From NCBI GenBank assembly GCA_902574525.1, contig CACGNQ010000005.1:1-58495 (forward strand): a stretch of 58,495 nucleotides of DNA, in the 5' to 3' direction. The translations under genes and the position numbers were made by a program. Below the pieces are notes generated by a model, which was not told the origin of the DNA, searched no databases, and saw nothing but the letters and a program-made list of their open reading frames with translations. Origin of the DNA: an uncultured Pelagibacteraceae bacterium. Lineage in GTDB: Bacteria; Pseudomonadota; Alphaproteobacteria; Pelagibacterales; Pelagibacteraceae. Shown here in pieces: positions 55,798 to 58,495 of the stretch (positions within the stretch are counted from its first letter, which is position 1; the number at the start of each line of letters is the position of its first letter).

Positions 55798-56194
55798 TCT
55801 TTTTTATAATTTTCATTAAAGCATTAATTGGAAGTAATAAACATTCTTTTCTTGAGAGATTTTGTTTTTTAAAAATTGTATTAAATGGTTTCCAATGTTT
55901 TGAAACTATCTTCGAATTATCTTGAAATAGAAAATTTGCAGTATTTAAAAATTCATTAATTTCATCAATTTTTTTATTTTTTGATTTTCTAGATAAAAGA
56001 CTTGCCGATGCTTGACAATATATACATGACTTAGTTTGGTATCCAAAATCTACTACTTTTTTATTTTTTATTTTAAGAGTAATTTCAATTTCATCGCCAC
56101 AAATTGAGTTTTTATACTTTAATTTATGTGAATAATTTTTAACAGATTTGAAATTTATTGTATTTTCAGCAATCTTTAATACTTCTAGATCCAT
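55790..56194 (-). CDS. IscU/NifU-like iron-sulfur scaffold protein
   Basis: A 134-residue NifU_N-type protein. Likely cluster ligands are Cys32 (NSICGDEI), Cys57 and Cys60 (SCIYCQAS) and Cys118 (RKECLLLP), in the SufU/IscU order with an extra Cys57. The KHWKPF segment is unusual. It could scaffold or carry Fe-S clusters. No suf or isc genes adjoin it. It is coupled to the HPP gene and divergent from a DMT transporter across 82 bases. Confidence 0.82.
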   Translation of the reverse strand: MDLEVLKIAENTINFKSVKNYSHKLKYKNSICGDEIEITLKIKNKKVVDFGYQTKSCIYCQASASLLSRKSKNKKIDEINEFLNTANFLFQDNSKIVSKHWKPFNTIFKKQNLSRKECLLLPINALMKIIKKND

Positions 56195-56276
56195 TTTATA
56201 ACATATTTATTTTTGATAATTTTATTATATGAAAAATTATATTGTAGTATCTATAAATAGCTATTAAAAATTAATA

Positions 56277-57182
56277 ATGTTTAAATTAAAAAATGATAGC
56301 GTTGCTATACCTGTTGTTCTGTTTGCAGGAATTCTTTGGTCTTTTGGTCCGCTTGTAGTTAGATATATGGATCAGCCCAATTTAGTACCGTGGCAATATT
56401 TGTTTGCGAGAGGTATTACTATTTTTATTTTATTAAACATTTACTTATTTTTTGAAGAGGGAGTTACTTTTTATAAAAATTATTATAAAATTGGAATTTC
56501 GGGTGTTATTGGTGGAGTTGGTTTGGGTATAGCTATGATTACTTTTATTTGGTCTATCACTCATACTTCTGCAGCAATTACTTTGCTTTGTCTATCTGCA
56601 ATGCCTTTTATGACTGCATTGTTAGGTTTTTTATTTTTAAAGGAAACAATTTCAACAAATGTATGGGTAGCAATTATAATTGCGACTATTGGGATATTTA
56701 TTATGGCAATAGGAGATTTTGAAAGAGGTTCGTTATTTGGTCTAATATTTGGATTAATTTCAGCTGTTGGATTTTCTGTATTTTCTGTATCATTAAGATG
56801 GAGGAAAGAAACGCCAAAATTTACTACAGTTGCTTTTGCTGGAATTTTTTGTGCAATAGTATCATCTTTTGTAATTTTACAGTCGCAATCTTCTTTTTTG
56901 TCATCAAGTCTTAACCAAGGTTTATTTGCAGTTCACGGAACTTTGGTTTGTTTAGGTTTAATTCTTTATTCAATCGGCTCTAAAGTAATACCAGCTGCAG
57001 AGCTAACGCTGCTATCATTAACTGAAGTAATAGGTGGAATATTCTGGGTTTGGCTTCCAATACTTGGAATAAATGAAGTCCCATCAAACACAACAGTGAT
57101 CGGTGGTTTTTTAATTTTTTTAGCAATTATCTACTATAGTTTAATCATAAAGCACAATAGAAGATTTATAGCTCTTAATTAA
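56277..57182 (+). CDS. EamA/DMT-superfamily transporter
   Basis: A 301-residue, ten-helix EamA protein: GILWSFGPLVVRYMDQPN, TSAAITLLCLSAMPFMTALLGF and the second half GSKVIPAAELTLLSLTEV. Members export metabolites such as amino acids. It lies three bases before an amidinotransferase gene, so a guanidino or amino-acid compound is a possible substrate. It is related in family only to the 34358-35236 transporter. Confidence 0.88.
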   Translation: MFKLKNDSVAIPVVLFAGILWSFGPLVVRYMDQPNLVPWQYLFARGITIFILLNIYLFFEEGVTFYKNYYKIGISGVIGGVGLGIAMITFIWSITHTSAAITLLCLSAMPFMTALLGFLFLKETISTNVWVAIIIATIGIFIMAIGDFERGSLFGLIFGLISAVGFSVFSVSLRWRKETPKFTTVAFAGIFCAIVSSFVILQSQSSFLSSSLNQGLFAVHGTLVCLGLILYSIGSKVIPAAELTLLSLTEVIGGIFWVWLPILGINEVPSNTTVIGGFLIFLAIIYYSLIIKHNRRFIALN

Positions 57183-57185
57183 TTT

Positions 57186-58301
57186 ATGAGTGTCACTAAA
57201 ACAATCGTTAACAGCTGGAATGAGTGGGATCCATTAAAGCACGTAATTGTTGGAAGAGCTGATGGTACTTGTATACCAGCCCCTGAACCTGCTTTAGATG
57301 CTAAGGTCCCCGAAGATTCTGATATGAAAGGACAACATGGGCCAAGAACAAGCGAGACAGTAGATAAAGCAAATGAATTACTTAACAATTTTGTATCCTT
57401 ATTAGAAAAAAGGGGAATCAAAGTAGACAGACCAACACCAATTAAACAAAACCAAAAAATTTCTACACCAGATTGGGAGGTTGAAAGTATGTTTGGTTGC
57501 ATGCCAGCTAGAGATATAATCTTAACAGTTGGTAATGAGATGTTGGAAGCCACTATGAGTTATAGATGTAGATGGTTTGAGTATCTTAATTACAGACCTT
57601 TATTACAAAAATATTTTGTAGAAGATCCCAACATGAGGCATGAGATAGCTCCAAAACCAAGATTAACTGAAAAAGATTATAGAAAAGATTATTTGTCTGA
57701 AAAAATAGGAGCACAAAAAAGACTTAAATGGACTGAGGAAAAATTTTTTGTGACTACTGAAGAAGAACCTTTATTTGATGCTGCAGATATTTTAAGATTT
57801 GGTAAAGATTTAATTGTACAACATGGATTTACAACAAATCTAAAAGGAATCGATTGGTTAAGAAGACATTTTAAAGATCACAGGGTACATGCTGTAAATT
57901 TTCCTGGGGACCCTTATCCCATACATATTGATGCAACTTTTACTCCAATAAAAGAAGGTCTGATTATAAATAATCCACAAAGAAGAATTCCCAATGAGCA
58001 AAAAGAATTATTTCTGAACAATGGTTGGAAAATTATTGATGCCGCTCAACCAGCTCATAACTCACCACCACCATTATGCTATTCATCTGTATGGTTATCG
58101 ATGAATGTACTTGTGCTAGATCCAAAAACAGTGTGTGTAGAAAAGAGTGAAATTTATCAAGCTGAACAATTAGATAAACTTGGAATGGAAGTATTGCCTG
58201 TGGATTTAAGAGATGCTTATGCATTCGGAGGAGGTTTACACTGTTGTACAGCCGATGTTTATAGAGAAGGGGAATTAAAGGATTATTTCCCAAAACAATA
58301 G
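57186..58301 (+). CDS. Glycine amidinotransferase-like enzyme
   Basis: A 371-residue amidinotransferase (PF02274 group). The catalytic triad of arginine:glycine amidinotransferase can be matched: Asp in PLFDAADILRFG, His in PIHIDATFTPI and Cys in GGGLHCCTADVYREG. The enzyme would move an amidino group from arginine to glycine or another amine. The Cys is followed by Cys-Thr-Ala rather than the Trp-Thr-Cys of the animal enzyme, so the acceptor may differ. It is coupled to the DMT transporter upstream, and its stop abuts the convergent partial gene. Confidence 0.87.
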   Translation: MSVTKTIVNSWNEWDPLKHVIVGRADGTCIPAPEPALDAKVPEDSDMKGQHGPRTSETVDKANELLNNFVSLLEKRGIKVDRPTPIKQNQKISTPDWEVESMFGCMPARDIILTVGNEMLEATMSYRCRWFEYLNYRPLLQKYFVEDPNMRHEIAPKPRLTEKDYRKDYLSEKIGAQKRLKWTEEKFFVTTEEEPLFDAADILRFGKDLIVQHGFTTNLKGIDWLRRHFKDHRVHAVNFPGDPYPIHIDATFTPIKEGLIINNPQRRIPNEQKELFLNNGWKIIDAAQPAHNSPPPLCYSSVWLSMNVLVLDPKTVCVEKSEIYQAEQLDKLGMEVLPVDLRDAYAFGGGLHCCTADVYREGELKDYFPKQ

Positions 58302-58495
58302 TTAATTTGGGTTTTTTTTTAAATATTCAATGTAATCGACTACTTCATTAAATTTTACGTCATCTATATCTTTATAACTTTTATTAAATTTTGTCTTTAT
58401 ACATAAAGCTACATGTGCATAAGGGTTTCTACCTTTAGGATGGTTTGGGTGGTTAGGAAGTTTATTTTTTAAAAAATCTCCTGCTTCTTGAATCA
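58302..58495 (-). CDS. Unknown conserved-looking protein (C-terminal part)
   Basis: The minus strand is open from the window edge to TAA at 58302-58304. The visible 63 residues include LPNHPNHPKGRNPYAHVALC and YKDIDDVKFNEVVDYIEYLK before KKNPN. I do not recognise the family. The gene is complete only outside the window. Its stop is directly next to that of the amidinotransferase. Confidence 0.65.
   Translation of the reverse strand, partial: IQEAGDFLKNKLPNHPNHPKGRNPYAHVALCIKTKFNKSYKDIDDVKFNEVVDYIEYLKKNPN

Overview
The window looks like a piece of a SAR11 (Candidatus Pelagibacter, Alphaproteobacteria) chromosome. The basis is very AT-rich DNA, extreme gene packing, a proteorhodopsin followed by ferredoxin, ferredoxin reductase and a GST, a tandem glycine riboswitch ahead of gcvT-gcvH-gcvP, alphaproteobacterial SOS boxes (GAAC-N7-GAAC type), and typical SAR11 neighbours (recA-alaS-icd-psd-pssA, NAD formate dehydrogenase). 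No gene-free stretch reaches 300 bases. The longest gaps are about 200 bases upstream of the proteorhodopsin gene, about 200 bases holding the glycine riboswitch, 173 bases upstream of umuD, and 132 very AT-rich bases at 49194-49325. I saw no tRNA, rRNA, CRISPR array or insertion sequence.

Layout. 1-3.6 kb: partial ygfZ, a dihydroorotase and propionyl-CoA synthetase. 3.8-7.1 kb: blue-tuned proteorhodopsin with its own terminator, ferredoxin, ferredoxin reductase, GST and DksA. 7.1-13.2 kb: a lipid-linked-sugar glycosyltransferase set with an unannotated 41-residue membrane protein, a TauD-type dioxygenase, an ammonium transporter fused to a SpoIIE-type phosphatase, and a secreted lyase-like protein. 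13.2-22 kb: umuDC with an SOS box, two GFA-family paralogues, a glycerate-kinase-like gene, tolC, recA (probable SOS box, clear terminator) and alaS. 22-31.9 kb: icd, psd, pssA, GT8-like gene, rlmE, guaB, TPR gene, guaA, panB, TerC and two related TPR proteins. Four of these (guaB, TPR gene, guaA, terC) are broken by single-base differences in A/T runs.

31.9-43.5 kb: 5-oxoprolinase genes (pxpA divergent from pxpBC), a DMT transporter, the glycine riboswitch and gcvTHP, then a four-gene cluster of FAD protein, DUF1365, cyclopropane-fatty-acid-synthase family protein and DUF3833 lipoprotein. 43.5-51.5 kb: an even more AT-rich island of poorly conserved surface-polysaccharide genes. It includes a UbiA-family prenyltransferase followed by a DprE1-like oxidase, the signature pair for polyprenyl-phosphate-arabinose synthesis. 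51.5-58.5 kb: an SDR and TspO, an FAD oxidoreductase, formate dehydrogenase, HPP and NifU-like proteins, a DMT transporter, an amidinotransferase and a partial unknown gene.

How parts fit. Glycine sensed by the riboswitch should control glycine cleavage, which yields one-carbon units and ammonium. The downstream NAD formate dehydrogenase can oxidise one-carbon units further. Proteorhodopsin and the ferredoxin/reductase pair bear on light energy and redox. The FAD-DUF1365-CFA-DUF3833 genes and perhaps the SDR and TspO resemble photo-oxidative-stress lipid clusters of other proteobacteria; the polysaccharide island appears to sit inside that cluster. The standout candidates are the ammonium transporter-phosphatase fusion, the DPPR-synthase/DprE1 pair, the small membrane protein, the CBS-less IMP dehydrogenase, and a possible competing helix in the glycine riboswitch.
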